Origin: Ruminococcus flavefaciens
Lineage (GTDB): Bacteria; Bacillota; Clostridia; Oscillospirales; Ruminococcaceae
Length of the DNA: 16,721 nt
Assembly (NCBI GenBank): GCA_002310115.1
Contig: DBYI01000022.1
Span: forward strand, 165,337 to 182,057
Reading direction: 5' to 3'
Below are positions 1 through 8,054 of the stretch, in pieces. Numbering within the stretch: position 1 is the first letter of the stretch; every line of letters starts with the position of its first letter. The notes under the pieces were generated by a model that ran no database searches, was not told the DNA's origin, and saw nothing but the letters and a program-made list of their open reading frames with translations. Position numbers and translations under genes: made by a program.

Positions 1-359
1 GTGTTCCGGAAAATGTTGTTGTTCCTTATATGACTGAACAAGAAAAACAGAATGTGAAGCGCAGATTTGAAGGAATAAAAACTGCAGTCAGCGTTCCCGA
101 TAATATTGTTGTGCCAACTATAACGAAGGAAGAAAATCAGACAGTGAAACGCAGATTTGAAGGAATAAAAACTGCAGTCAGTGTTCCAGATAATATTGTT
201 GTGCCAACTATAACGAAAGAAGAAAAGCAGACGGTGAAGCATAGATTTGACGGAATAATAACAGGTGCGCAAATACCAGAATTTGATTTTGAAACTATTC
301 TTGCAAGTCTCAAAACAGATATAGATAAAAGGAAAAGGATAAATCTCAATGAAAAATAA
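1..359 (+). CDS. 30-residue tandem-repeat protein, 5' end outside the window (T7SS operon)
   Basis: The reading frame is open from the first complete codon (nt 3), and the repeat pattern already runs upstream of the first in-frame ATG (nt 30). That ATG is therefore probably internal and the gene starts left of the window. Three 30-residue units are visible (nt 3-92, 93-182, 183-272). Each follows VPxNxVVP, then an acidic/Gln stretch, then VKxRFxGI. A non-repeated tail follows (IPEFDFETILASLK and a basic end). The units look like short amphipathic helices separated by proline-containing linkers. No signal peptide or membrane segment is seen in the visible part. The stop overlaps the start of the downstream EssC-like gene by 11 nt, so the two are probably translationally coupled. 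I do not recognise the family. Position suggests a cytoplasmic accessory or substrate-handling role in type VII secretion, which is inference only. Confidence 0.75.
   Translation, partial: VPENVVVPYMTEQEKQNVKRRFEGIKTAVSVPDNIVVPTITKEENQTVKRRFEGIKTAVSVPDNIVVPTITKEEKQTVKHRFDGIITGAQIPEFDFETILASLKTDIDKRKRINLNEK
3..272 (+). repeat. 90-bp in-frame tandem repeat, three copies
   Basis: Three head-to-tail 90-bp units start at nt 3, 93 and 183 and encode 30-residue repeats. The blocks beginning at nt 54 and 144 are almost identical at the DNA level, with only a few mostly silent changes, which points to recent duplication. The third unit is more diverged at its end. More units may lie left of the window. 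Confidence 0.85.
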
Positions 360-3300
360 TGAGTTGCTTCTGTCAGTTAAGTTTGAAAAAGACAATGAAG
401 AAATATCACTTTTATTATATAAAGACATAACACTTAAGTCGCTTCTTGAAGTTATATATTATGGACTAAAAGCAAACGATAATGAACATTTTAGCCTTTT
501 CAGGGAATATATAAGAACACATAAGGATATAGTAATATATTACAGAGCAAAAAAAGAACTGGATATTATAAATGTCCGCGATAATCAAGAAAAAAAACTA
601 TATGAATTAGGCATAGTAACAACAAGCTGTTTTGTTGTACCGCAATCAAATAAGGTTACGCTTAGATCACTATTTCCGAGATATGATCAGGCTTCGTTAT
701 GTGATGATGAGAAGATGGAATATAACATCAGCACCAGAAGAATAACAGTTGCTGAATCATCTGTAATTGATATCTTGCCTGCTGGGGAACTGCCTGCAGA
801 AAAAAAGAGAAGTTATCTTGATATTATAATTCCTACAGGAATATCAATGGCAGCATTATGCGGAAGCCGTATGCTGCTTGCACTTTTTAATGATAATGTT
901 GCAGGTTTTTCAATGATAGCAATGATGATGACAACATCTATAGCAACAATGGTTAGTCAGAGTTATAATTTTGTTAAGCAGGGAAAGGAAAACCTCAAAT
1001 CTGTTGCGGAATGGAAGAACAATTATGAGAAATATCTGACGCGTATATGGGACAGAATACTTGAATGGCAGAACAGTGATATCAATTATCTTTGCACTAC
1101 ATATCCGGCAATTTCAGAGCTGTTTGAACATACTGCAAAACTTGACAGAGCTATATTTGCAAGATCACAAAATGATCTTGATTTTTTCAAAATATCACTT
1201 GGTGAATCCGAGCAGGTCGTTCCCATGTTTGAAATAAAAAATGAAAAGAAAGACGAGATTGTTTCTGAGATAGGTTTTGTTGTTCACAGAAATAAGGATG
1301 ATGAAGGAAGAAGAATAGAGCTTATTATCCCACCCGAAAAACTTGGAAAGAAGAAAAAGGGTTCCGTTGAAAAGGCAGATGGATTACTATCAGACCTTCC
1401 AGATTATCTTGCAAATAAGGAATTCAAATATCTTCAGGCAGAGAAAGGCGGACACAAGCCTCCTTTAGTGATAGACCTGAAAAACTGCGGCGCACTCGGA
1501 CTGATAGCCCCTGGTTTGAATTATTCTGAACAGTTTGTAGAGCATATAGTATTTGAGCTTGCGTATTATCATACCCCAGAAGATCTTCAGTTTGTATTTT
1601 TTTTCAAAAAGGAAAGCGATGAAAGAAAACAGATGCAGGCCATAAAGAATTATAAAAATCTTCCGCATACAAATGAGCTTTTTGAAGATGCATCACAATT
1701 TGTTTTTGACGAGGAAAGTGCTGCAACAGTTTTCGGAAAGTTGCAGGCAATAATGGGCGAACGTACAAAGGATAATGGTGAGGATGATGATGAAAACAAG
1801 TCTCCTGAGCGGGTTACGCAGATTGTCTGCATTGTTTTGGATGATTACGATATAAAGGAAACAGGTTTCTCGAAGTATCTACCAGAGCCTCCTGTTGAGG
1901 GCGAAGAATATAATAATACAAACGGACTTACATTTATTTTTGTATGTCAGCATCTTGCAAAGTTACCTCGATATTGTGGAAATATTATTGAGTTCACGAG
2001 CACGAGTTCGGCAAACGAAAATGCAAAGGTTAGCAACAGATACAACGTTCTATCCAGAGAAACTCTCAACAGCCTCAGTAAAAACAGCAGCTTGGGCGAT
2101 AATACGACTAATGACATTGAAAATTTAATCGACTATAAAAAGTTCAGTAACAGTTACATCTTTTATGATCATGATTCAGATGAAGGAAGAATTAAATCAA
2201 TGGCTTACGAAAAAGCATTTCGTCAGCTTAGTGCTATATATTACAGACGAATTGCTGAAAACGGAAATGTTCCATCTATGGTAACGCTTTTTGAAATGTA
2301 TGGATATACGCCTGAAATGGTCAGAGAAAACAGAATAATAAAGCTTATAGCTGAAAACTGGAAAAAAAATGATGTGACACGTGATCTCTGCGTACCAATG
2401 GGCAAAAACGAGCATGGAATAGTAAATCTTGACCTGTATGAAAAAGCTGACGGACCGCATATGCTTGTAGCCGGAACGACAGGCTCAGGCAAATCAGAGA
2501 CCATAATTACATACTTAATTGGCTTGTGTATGAAGTTTTCACCGACATATCTGAATCTTATGCTTGTGGATATGAAAGGCGGAGGATTTTCAAACCGCTT
2601 GCAGTCGCTTCCGCACTGTGTCGGTGTTGTAGATGATACAGCTGGAGAAAACGAAGGAATATCTGCTGTTTATATGCTGAAGAGATTCCTAGAAGTTTTG
2701 AATGCTGAGATCAAACGACGTAAGATACTTCTCAATTCATTTGGCGTTGATAACGCAGATGCTTATATAAGGGCAGAAAGGACAATTACTCGGATACTCA
2801 AGGGTGAAGCGGCAGGCGATTCAGTTAAGTCGCTTAATCCTAAACAAATTGAACAGCTTGAGAAACTGAGACAAACAAATCAGCTTCCGCAGACACTTTC
2901 ACATCTGGTACTGGTCGTTGATGAATTTACAGAACTGAAACGATTCAGTACAGACAGCGATGATATAGATTTTATTTCCGAGATAACAACGATTGCACGA
3001 GTTGGAAGAACTCTAGGATTTCATATTATTCTAGTTTCACAGAATATAGAGGGAGCAATTACCGAAGATATAAGAATTAACTCCAAGTCTAGAATATGTC
3101 TTAAAGTTGCAACGAGAACTGCATCAAAGGAAATGCTTGACGGAAGGACAGATGCAGCGTCTCCTTCAATGCCCGGAAACGGACGCGCATTTCTGCTTGT
3201 AGGCACAGGAAGCAAATTTATGTATTTCCAGTCTGCATATACAGGTGCAAATAAGGACGAGAATATTGAGCCTGTGGTAAAGGCTACACAGGTATTGCCA

Positions 3301-3537
3301 TGCGGCGTTCATAATACAGATTTTTACGTATCAACAAAAGACAATTCAAGAATACGGCAAGCGTCAAAAAGTGTAAATGAGCATGACACCCAGCTGAGTT
3401 ATATTGTACAGACGATATGCGAGTTGAAATCGGAAAACAGCAGAATGGAATCAAAGGATGCCATATACAGGAAGCCGCGTGAAATATTCAAGCGACCGTT
3501 AAGTAGTATGGTACATGATCCTACAGAGTGGAGATGA
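349..3537 (+). CDS. essC: EssC-like FtsK/SpoIIIE ATPase of type VII secretion (N-terminal half: ubiquitin-like, membrane and D1 domains)
   Basis: This is the putative membrane motor of a WXG100/type VII secretion system. Residues ~1-100 resemble the ubiquitin-like YukD/EsaB fold, ending in KLYELGIVTTSCFVV. Two membrane helices lie at ~159-180 and ~184-202. A large pre-ATPase region follows, with the EssC-type pattern GALGLIAP ... YYHTPEDLQ ... LPH. One intact P-loop domain then has Walker A GTTGSGKS (709-716), the DMKGGG motif (741-746) and Walker B LVLVVDEF with D858-E859. The protein ends at 1062 residues, right after the first ATPase domain, whereas staphylococcal and Bacillus EssC/YukBA continue with two more; those lie in the next gene. 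The usual N-terminal FHA domains were not recognised. The start at 349 is preceded by AAGGA (335-339). Family assignment is secure; the ubiquitin-like call is weaker. Confidence 0.9.
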   Translation: MKNNELLLSVKFEKDNEEISLLLYKDITLKSLLEVIYYGLKANDNEHFSLFREYIRTHKDIVIYYRAKKELDIINVRDNQEKKLYELGIVTTSCFVVPQSNKVTLRSLFPRYDQASLCDDEKMEYNISTRRITVAESSVIDILPAGELPAEKKRSYLDIIIPTGISMAALCGSRMLLALFNDNVAGFSMIAMMMTTSIATMVSQSYNFVKQGKENLKSVAEWKNNYEKYLTRIWDRILEWQNSDINYLCTTYPAISELFEHTAKLDRAIFARSQNDLDFFKISLGESEQVVPMFEIKNEKKDEIVSEIGFVVHRNKDDEGRRIELIIPPEKLGKKKKGSVEKADGLLSDLPDYLANKEFKYLQAEKGGHKPPLVIDLKNCGALGLIAPGLNYSEQFVEHIVFELAYYHTPEDLQFVFFFKKESDERKQMQAIKNYKNLPHTNELFEDASQFVFDEESAATVFGKLQAIMGERTKDNGEDDDENKSPERVTQIVCIVLDDYDIKETGFSKYLPEPPVEGEEYNNTNGLTFIFVCQHLAKLPRYCGNIIEFTSTSSANENAKVSNRYNVLSRETLNSLSKNSSLGDNTTNDIENLIDYKKFSNSYIFYDHDSDEGRIKSMAYEKAFRQLSAIYYRRIAENGNVPSMVTLFEMYGYTPEMVRENRIIKLIAENWKKNDVTRDLCVPMGKNEHGIVNLDLYEKADGPHMLVAGTTGSGKSETIITYLIGLCMKFSPTYLNLMLVDMKGGGFSNRLQSLPHCVGVVDDTAGENEGISAVYMLKRFLEVLNAEIKRRKILLNSFGVDNADAYIRAERTITRILKGEAAGDSVKSLNPKQIEQLEKLRQTNQLPQTLSHLVLVVDEFTELKRFSTDSDDIDFISEITTIARVGRTLGFHIILVSQNIEGAITEDIRINSKSRICLKVATRTASKEMLDGRTDAASPSMPGNGRAFLLVGTGSKFMYFQSAYTGANKDENIEPVVKATQVLPCGVHNTDFYVSTKDNSRIRQASKSVNEHDTQLSYIVQTICELKSENSRMESKDAIYRKPREIFKRPLSSMVHDPTEWR

Positions 3538-3541
3538 TTAA

Positions 3542-5254
3542 TTGGCAATGGAAAAAATGGAATGTTTGCTTGGTACGCAGGATATACCTGTCATACAGGA
3601 GCAGCCTGGATTTGTTGTGGATCTTCTTGACTCGAATATATTGCTTTACGGGTCAGCTATGAGCGGAAAGACCAATTTTGTTAAGCTTCTTATTACTATA
3701 CTGCATAAACAGTATCGCGAAGACGCTGAGCAGATATTTATTCTCGATTTTGGAGGAGCACTTGCGGATTTCGGATCACTTCCGCTTGTAGCAGCATATT
3801 TTGACAATGCCAATGAAGAATATGTAAAACGTGTATTCAAACTTATGGATGATCAGCTCAAGGATAATATAAAGAAGCTGAAAGGCGCGAATTACAGAGC
3901 AGTCATAGATGACCAGCCGATACATACTACGCTTTTTATCGATAACCTGAATGCATTTCTTGATGAACCAAGATATAGTTCATACCAGGAAAAGCTTGCA
4001 AAACTCTGCCGTGATGGTTTATCGAAGGGTATTACAGTGGTAGCGGCAGCAAGTTCTGTAAAAGGGACGAATTCATTAATTAACAGTTTCAAACAGAAGA
4101 TAGCGCTTGAGCTTCCATCGGACAGCTATATGGAAATATTTGGTCAGAAGGTCATATCTGTAGGCAACAATCCTGGACATGGCTTTGCCAATGTTACGGT
4201 TAATACAGCAGACAATTCTGCAACATATCCTATGCAGAAGGCTTATGAGCTTCAACTGAATATAGCTGATGATATTTCTTCAGACAGCTTTAAATATAAT
4301 CTTGAAAAGTATTTTAATGGCAGAACTGTAAAGAAGTATCTTCGTTTCCCAGAAGTGCTTACAACTGAATTATATAATAGATTTTCAGCTGATATTGGAG
4401 AAGCTTTTGAAGCAACGGATAGTTCTGTAGGCGTTGGATTGGATTATACGGAATGCAGGCCAGTCAGAGCAGAATTTACTTCTTCAAGATGCATGGCGAT
4501 ATACGGAAAAAAAGGATACGGTAAAACCAATCTTCTAAAGATATTATTGAAAGGCTTTATTGATAATACACTGTATAATTTTATCTTTTTTGATGATGGA
4601 AGACGGCAGCTAGAAGATATAGCATCTAAGGTGTCTTCCGACAGAAGGAGGTATATCTCAAGTAATTGTGGAGGAGTGCTGAATTTTAAAGAAAAGATCG
4701 GAACGGATTCATTAAAGGAAGTTATGGTAAAGTTTTCACCAATGCAGCAGTTTGTAAAGGAAATACATGAGTACTATATGGATCTGTCACAAGTAAGGAG
4801 AATGAGTAATCCTGTTTTAGCCGAAATATTCGGGGCAGGTGCAGTAATGCCGTCACAGGCGGTCATGGCAGAAAAGAGGAATACTGTTTTTGTACTTCAA
4901 AGTAAGTTTTTATATGTAAATTCGGCAGCGTCAAAGGACTTTATGGAGGTAATACTGCCATCTTTGGTAGCACGCGCTGATGAAATGAACTGGATCTTCA
5001 TATTCACAGACGTCAAACCTATTAGTGACAGTGAAATGAGAGAGAATTTCAATACGACTATTAGTGCGGCTTTTCTGCTTGACAGTATAGCGGAATTCGT
5101 GAATGAAAGAGGCGGTAAATCTGTTTTTGGAGGAATGGATGTAAAATCGCTTCAGGAAGAATATGCACCATGCGAGTTGGGAGACGGATACTATTATTCC
5201 ATTGAAAAAGATGAGCTTAAAAAGCTAAAGTTTATTAAAGAATCGGAGGCCTGA
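3542..5254 (+). CDS. EssC-like C-terminal ATPase subunit (degenerate D2 and D3 domains)
   Basis: A 570-residue protein that corresponds to the second half of EssC, comparable to EccCb in mycobacteria. The first P-loop is GSAMSGKT (37-44); its Walker B-like strand TTLFIDNLN has N135 where active FtsK ATPases have Glu. The preceding LLGTQDIPVIQEQPG (from residue 9) resembles the EssC D2 entry motif with its DxPxxQxQ core. The second P-loop is GKKGYGKT (322-329), reached through PVRAEF as in EssC D3; its Walker B region (WIFIFTDV) is also degenerate. Both domains probably bind nucleotide or substrate but hydrolyse weakly. In EssC/EccC the last domain binds the C-terminal signal of WXG100 proteins. 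No membrane segments are seen. Start: TTG 3542 sits 8 nt after GGAG (3530-3533); ATG 3548 is the alternative. The frame differs from the upstream gene, with a 4-nt gap, so the genes are separate rather than interrupted by one in-frame stop. Confidence 0.85.
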   Translation: MAMEKMECLLGTQDIPVIQEQPGFVVDLLDSNILLYGSAMSGKTNFVKLLITILHKQYREDAEQIFILDFGGALADFGSLPLVAAYFDNANEEYVKRVFKLMDDQLKDNIKKLKGANYRAVIDDQPIHTTLFIDNLNAFLDEPRYSSYQEKLAKLCRDGLSKGITVVAAASSVKGTNSLINSFKQKIALELPSDSYMEIFGQKVISVGNNPGHGFANVTVNTADNSATYPMQKAYELQLNIADDISSDSFKYNLEKYFNGRTVKKYLRFPEVLTTELYNRFSADIGEAFEATDSSVGVGLDYTECRPVRAEFTSSRCMAIYGKKGYGKTNLLKILLKGFIDNTLYNFIFFDDGRRQLEDIASKVSSDRRRYISSNCGGVLNFKEKIGTDSLKEVMVKFSPMQQFVKEIHEYYMDLSQVRRMSNPVLAEIFGAGAVMPSQAVMAEKRNTVFVLQSKFLYVNSAASKDFMEVILPSLVARADEMNWIFIFTDVKPISDSEMRENFNTTISAAFLLDSIAEFVNERGGKSVFGGMDVKSLQEEYAPCELGDGYYYSIEKDELKKLKFIKESEA

Positions 5255-5257
5255 CAT

Positions 5258-5587
5258 ATGAATGGTTTTGAAGTGGCAGATATAGAAAAACTTGAAGTAT
5301 TTTATGATAAAAGTAAAGAAGCAATAACTGAGTTTGCAAGTATAAGACAAAAATTTGAAGATATAAATAAGGAACTTCTTAAAAACTGGCAAGGTTTGGG
5401 AAGTGCAGCTTATAAAAACGAATCCGATCATATTCTTGAAAATGTAGGTGGAATTAAGGATGTACTTGATACCATAAATGAAGAGATAGTTAAAGACATT
5501 ATAGAGACTTATAAAAAAGTTGATAAACAGCTTGCAGAAAATAACCGAAAAGCAGGCGAACCGGAAGAGGAGAAAAATAATGAGTGA
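5258..5587 (+). CDS. WXG100-family (ESAT-6-like) type VII secretion protein
   Basis: A 109-residue, almost fully helical protein without a signal peptide, the usual size of WXG100 proteins. The central turn is NWQGLGSAAYK with W44-x-G46. Helical stretches on both sides fit the helix-turn-helix hairpin of the family. The C-terminal part holds YKKVD (85-89), matching the YxxxD/E secretion signal, followed by a flexible acidic tail. By family knowledge it should be exported as a dimer by the EssC-type motor encoded just upstream. It is the only WXG100 gene in the window, so a homodimer is plausible, though a partner may lie elsewhere. GGAGG at 5245-5249 precedes ATG 5258 by 8 nt, and only 3 nt separate it from the ATPase stop. 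The downstream start lies inside its last codons. Confidence 0.9.
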   Translation: MNGFEVADIEKLEVFYDKSKEAITEFASIRQKFEDINKELLKNWQGLGSAAYKNESDHILENVGGIKDVLDTINEEIVKDIIETYKKVDKQLAENNRKAGEPEEEKNNE

Positions 5588-5738
5588 GCGCGGAACAGGT
5601 GTATTTGGTGCGGTTTTTAATACATCAGAAAATAAAAGTGAAGGAACAGTGACGGTTACAATTGAATCAGTTTCCGAGGACTCTTCCGAAACAATATATG
5701 ATTTGATCTTCAGGGACTTTGATGAGGAGAAAAATTGA
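5580..5738 (+). CDS. Small 52-residue protein of unknown function in the T7SS operon
   Basis: The ATG at 5580 overlaps the end of the WXG100 gene (stop 5585-5587) and is preceded by GGAG (5569-5572) at 7 nt. This start is preferred over an in-frame ATG at 5520 that lies deep in the upstream gene and has no ribosome binding site. The protein begins MSERGTGVFGAVFNTSEN, is acidic, and has an alternating hydrophobic stretch TVTVTIES suggesting a beta hairpin, then an acidic tail. There is no signal peptide, membrane helix or WxG motif. Its stop TGA overlaps the kinase start by one base (TGATG). I do not recognise the family. Its place between the WXG100 protein and the kinase suggests a chaperone, adaptor or kinase substrate, but nothing in the sequence proves that. 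Confidence 0.7.
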   Translation: MSERGTGVFGAVFNTSENKSEGTVTVTIESVSEDSSETIYDLIFRDFDEEKN

Positions 5739-7681
5739 TGAACAGTGTGATCCGTGGAACCGAGTTTAATTATAGGATAGATACAGAATATGGCATAAAT
5801 CATGATGGTTTTATCGCGGAAGGAACAGAGAGTATTGTTTTTAAAGGTGTAAAATATGGAAACGATCTTAGATATTCCTGTGCATTGAAGTTCAAACCCA
5901 GAACGCGTCTTCATAGCTTTTTGAATCGTGAATACAAAATACTTGAATCGCTTCAAACTTGTCGTTCCGTTGTTAGAGTACTTGATGTTATAGAGGATCT
6001 TGGGGATTTTTCCTTACCATATCATAATGGGAACCAGAGCGGAGAGATTTCAAATGAGAATTTTTTCTGTGTTGTAGAAGAGTTTATTGATGGTGATTCG
6101 CTACAGGATTATTGCATTAAGCAATGGTACAATTATAATACTTCTATAAGGAAATGGGAGCGAAATTCAACGGAATATTCCTACCGTGAGGTCGTCAAGT
6201 TTCAGAATCAGATCATACAGTTCATGATCAGTTTATGTGAGATCATGAAGTTTGTTTCAAATGTAAATGAACGGAATGGAAAGAATAATCCTAATTTGCC
6301 GATTATACTACACTGCGATATCAAGCCTGAGAACATAATGGTCACAAAGCATGGTAATGAGCTTGTACTGATTGATTTTGGTAGATCCCAGAGCATTATG
6401 GAAGGACGAAAGTATCAGCATTATAACAATGCCTCAATGAAGACGTTCTATGCGGATTACAGCGATGCACAGTGGCAGGACATTGGAAAGAACAATTTTT
6501 ATTCATACGGCACAGTAGGCTATTCAGCACCGGAATGTTATGCACAGGCTAGTAACGGTAAATTTCCGTTCAGCAGTCAGAGCTCTGCATTTGACAATGG
6601 CTGCGTCTCGATAGAGAGTGATATATTTGGATTCGGAGCTACTTTTTCTGAATGTCTTTCTATGTATGAGATATGCAGTAAAATATATGAAGAATGTTCC
6701 GATTCAAATGATCCATGTTTTTTTAATAAAGCTATAAAACGGCAGTTGGAGAACGGAGTAAGCAGTGGAGAAACTCAAGGTTACTGTGACAGGGATTTTA
6801 GAAATATAAACTTGGCATATCATGAATCACTTGAAGATATAATACGCAAGTGTACCGGAACAAGAAGAAAAGGCTTTCAGGAGCCTGATGAAATGTCTGA
6901 TCTTTATTATCATAATTTTTATCATCTCCAGACAGATATAGAAAGGGCGCGTGATGCGATACCGTCTCTGGATCGCAAATCAGATCCTCTCGTAAGACAG
7001 ATGCTTAGTGTATCAGGCTTCTGTGCTACGTTTGCAGGATATGCATTTGTTTTGTGGCTTATTATGGTAGCCCTTGCCAATCCGCTTGCTAGAGACAGGT
7101 GGAATACCTTAAAGGCTAATTATACAGATAATCAGAAACGCACTTCATTTGCTGCGGTAGCTGATGATATGATGAAAGTGACAGGCAAAAAAACAAAGAA
7201 GAAAAACTTTGAGGATATACTTGAATTCACATACAGCGACAAGCCGAATGACTGTGTTATTGACAGTGATGAAGCTGATATTCTTGCCTCGCTCATGAAG
7301 GATCATATTTCCGATAAGGCTGAATGGGGAAGTTTTATCGACCGTATGATTCAGAATGCAAGAAATGACAATATGGATGAAGTGGCCAAAACAATATACA
7401 GGCTGAATCTTCCCTCGAAATATGAAAGTAAGGGCTATGAATTTGCAAAGGCTCTTACTCAGGTTAATAATGCCGATGATAGTGATACAGAAATGCTTTT
7501 ATCAGCATATGAAGTCCTTGAAAAGAACTCGGAGGATAGGGAGTATCGAAAGATAATTGCAAAGCTTGCGATAAAGCTTATGTCTGGAAGCAAAACAGAT
7601 ACGATTGCAGGTGCGCTTGCTCTTGACAGGGAAACCGTACAGAACCAGCTTGCGCCACTGACAAAGATCGGAGGTGACTGA
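5738..7681 (+). CDS. Transmembrane Ser/Thr protein kinase with EssB-like architecture
   Basis: A 647-residue protein with an N-terminal Hanks-type kinase domain. Visible landmarks are a weak glycine loop around EGTESIVF (28-35), ATP lysine K51 (CALKF), catalytic loop HCDIKPEN (192-199, Asp194, Lys196, Asn199), DFG 213-215 and APE 264-266. All catalytic residues appear present; only the Arg of HRD is replaced by Cys, so it is a non-RD kinase. One membrane helix lies at ~428-447, followed by ~200 mostly helical residues with TPR-like character, probably outside the cell. Kinase fold, membrane helix and outer helical domain is the order found in EssB/YukC of T7SS, except that EssB is a pseudokinase and shorter (about 440 residues). 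It may be both the EssB structural counterpart and an active kinase; this is inferred. ATG 5738 is 8 nt after GGAG (5726-5729); TTG 5735 is the less likely start. Confidence 0.85.
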   Translation: MNSVIRGTEFNYRIDTEYGINHDGFIAEGTESIVFKGVKYGNDLRYSCALKFKPRTRLHSFLNREYKILESLQTCRSVVRVLDVIEDLGDFSLPYHNGNQSGEISNENFFCVVEEFIDGDSLQDYCIKQWYNYNTSIRKWERNSTEYSYREVVKFQNQIIQFMISLCEIMKFVSNVNERNGKNNPNLPIILHCDIKPENIMVTKHGNELVLIDFGRSQSIMEGRKYQHYNNASMKTFYADYSDAQWQDIGKNNFYSYGTVGYSAPECYAQASNGKFPFSSQSSAFDNGCVSIESDIFGFGATFSECLSMYEICSKIYEECSDSNDPCFFNKAIKRQLENGVSSGETQGYCDRDFRNINLAYHESLEDIIRKCTGTRRKGFQEPDEMSDLYYHNFYHLQTDIERARDAIPSLDRKSDPLVRQMLSVSGFCATFAGYAFVLWLIMVALANPLARDRWNTLKANYTDNQKRTSFAAVADDMMKVTGKKTKKKNFEDILEFTYSDKPNDCVIDSDEADILASLMKDHISDKAEWGSFIDRMIQNARNDNMDEVAKTIYRLNLPSKYESKGYEFAKALTQVNNADDSDTEMLLSAYEVLEKNSEDREYRKIIAKLAIKLMSGSKTDTIAGALALDRETVQNQLAPLTKIGGD

Positions 7682-7682
7682 T

Positions 7683-8054
7683 ATGCTGATCATGACAAGT
7701 TCAGATGAGAAAAAGCAGCGTGAGATTAGAGAAGAGCGAAAGCAGACGTTTGTTAAGTTTTTACAGGATTTAAGTGCGTCTTTTAAAATATGGATGAAGA
7801 TCGGCGGTGTAGTATCAGCTTTTCTGATAATTGCATATTTGTTTGCAAGATTGATATTGAACTGGAATTTGTTTTACGAAACTGATCTTGATTATTCAAA
7901 AATGTTTTTTATGATCTTTATATTTTTTGCATTTTGTGTTTTAGCTTGCTGGCTGGTCGCATTTTTCCTGTACAACACAAAACACAGACGAAACACAAAA
8001 TATAAAGAACACGACATATCCTGCGGAGGAAATAATAATGCAAAAAAAGCTTAA
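7683..8054 (+). CDS. Small membrane protein with two helices, unknown function
   Basis: A 123-residue protein. It has a charged, probably cytoplasmic N-terminal helix (~8-38, rich in Glu, Arg and Lys), membrane helices at ~40-60 and ~74-96, and a basic hydrophilic tail. ATG 7683 is chosen because GGAGG (7670-7674) lies 8 nt upstream; GTG 7674 is possible but would sit on the ribosome binding site. It follows the kinase stop by one base and overlaps the next gene by 17 nt, so it belongs to the operon. T7SSb loci encode small membrane subunits such as EssA, but I see no sequence motif linking this protein to EssA. A structural role in the secretion complex is positional inference. Confidence 0.75.
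   Translation: MLIMTSSDEKKQREIREERKQTFVKFLQDLSASFKIWMKIGGVVSAFLIIAYLFARLILNWNLFYETDLDYSKMFFMIFIFFAFCVLACWLVAFFLYNTKHRRNTKYKEHDISCGGNNNAKKA

Noticed and set aside
3..272. 90-bp repeats as a possible CRISPR array
   Set aside because: The units are contiguous, in frame, without unique spacers, and encode a 30-residue protein repeat.
3537..3550. Programmed frameshift joining the two EssC-like genes
   Set aside because: No slippery heptamer was seen near the stop, and the second gene has its own GGAG and start codon, so separate translation is simpler.
5520..5579. Extended start of the 52-residue protein at ATG 5520
   Set aside because: It would overlap the WXG100 gene by 68 nt with no ribosome binding site; ATG 5580 has GGAG at the right distance.
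5225..5956. 243-residue open frame on the minus strand across the WXG100, small-protein and kinase starts
   Set aside because: It lies opposite three well-supported genes with good ribosome binding sites, and its translation is a low-complexity Phe/Ile/Lys-rich sequence typical of the complement of AT-rich coding DNA.
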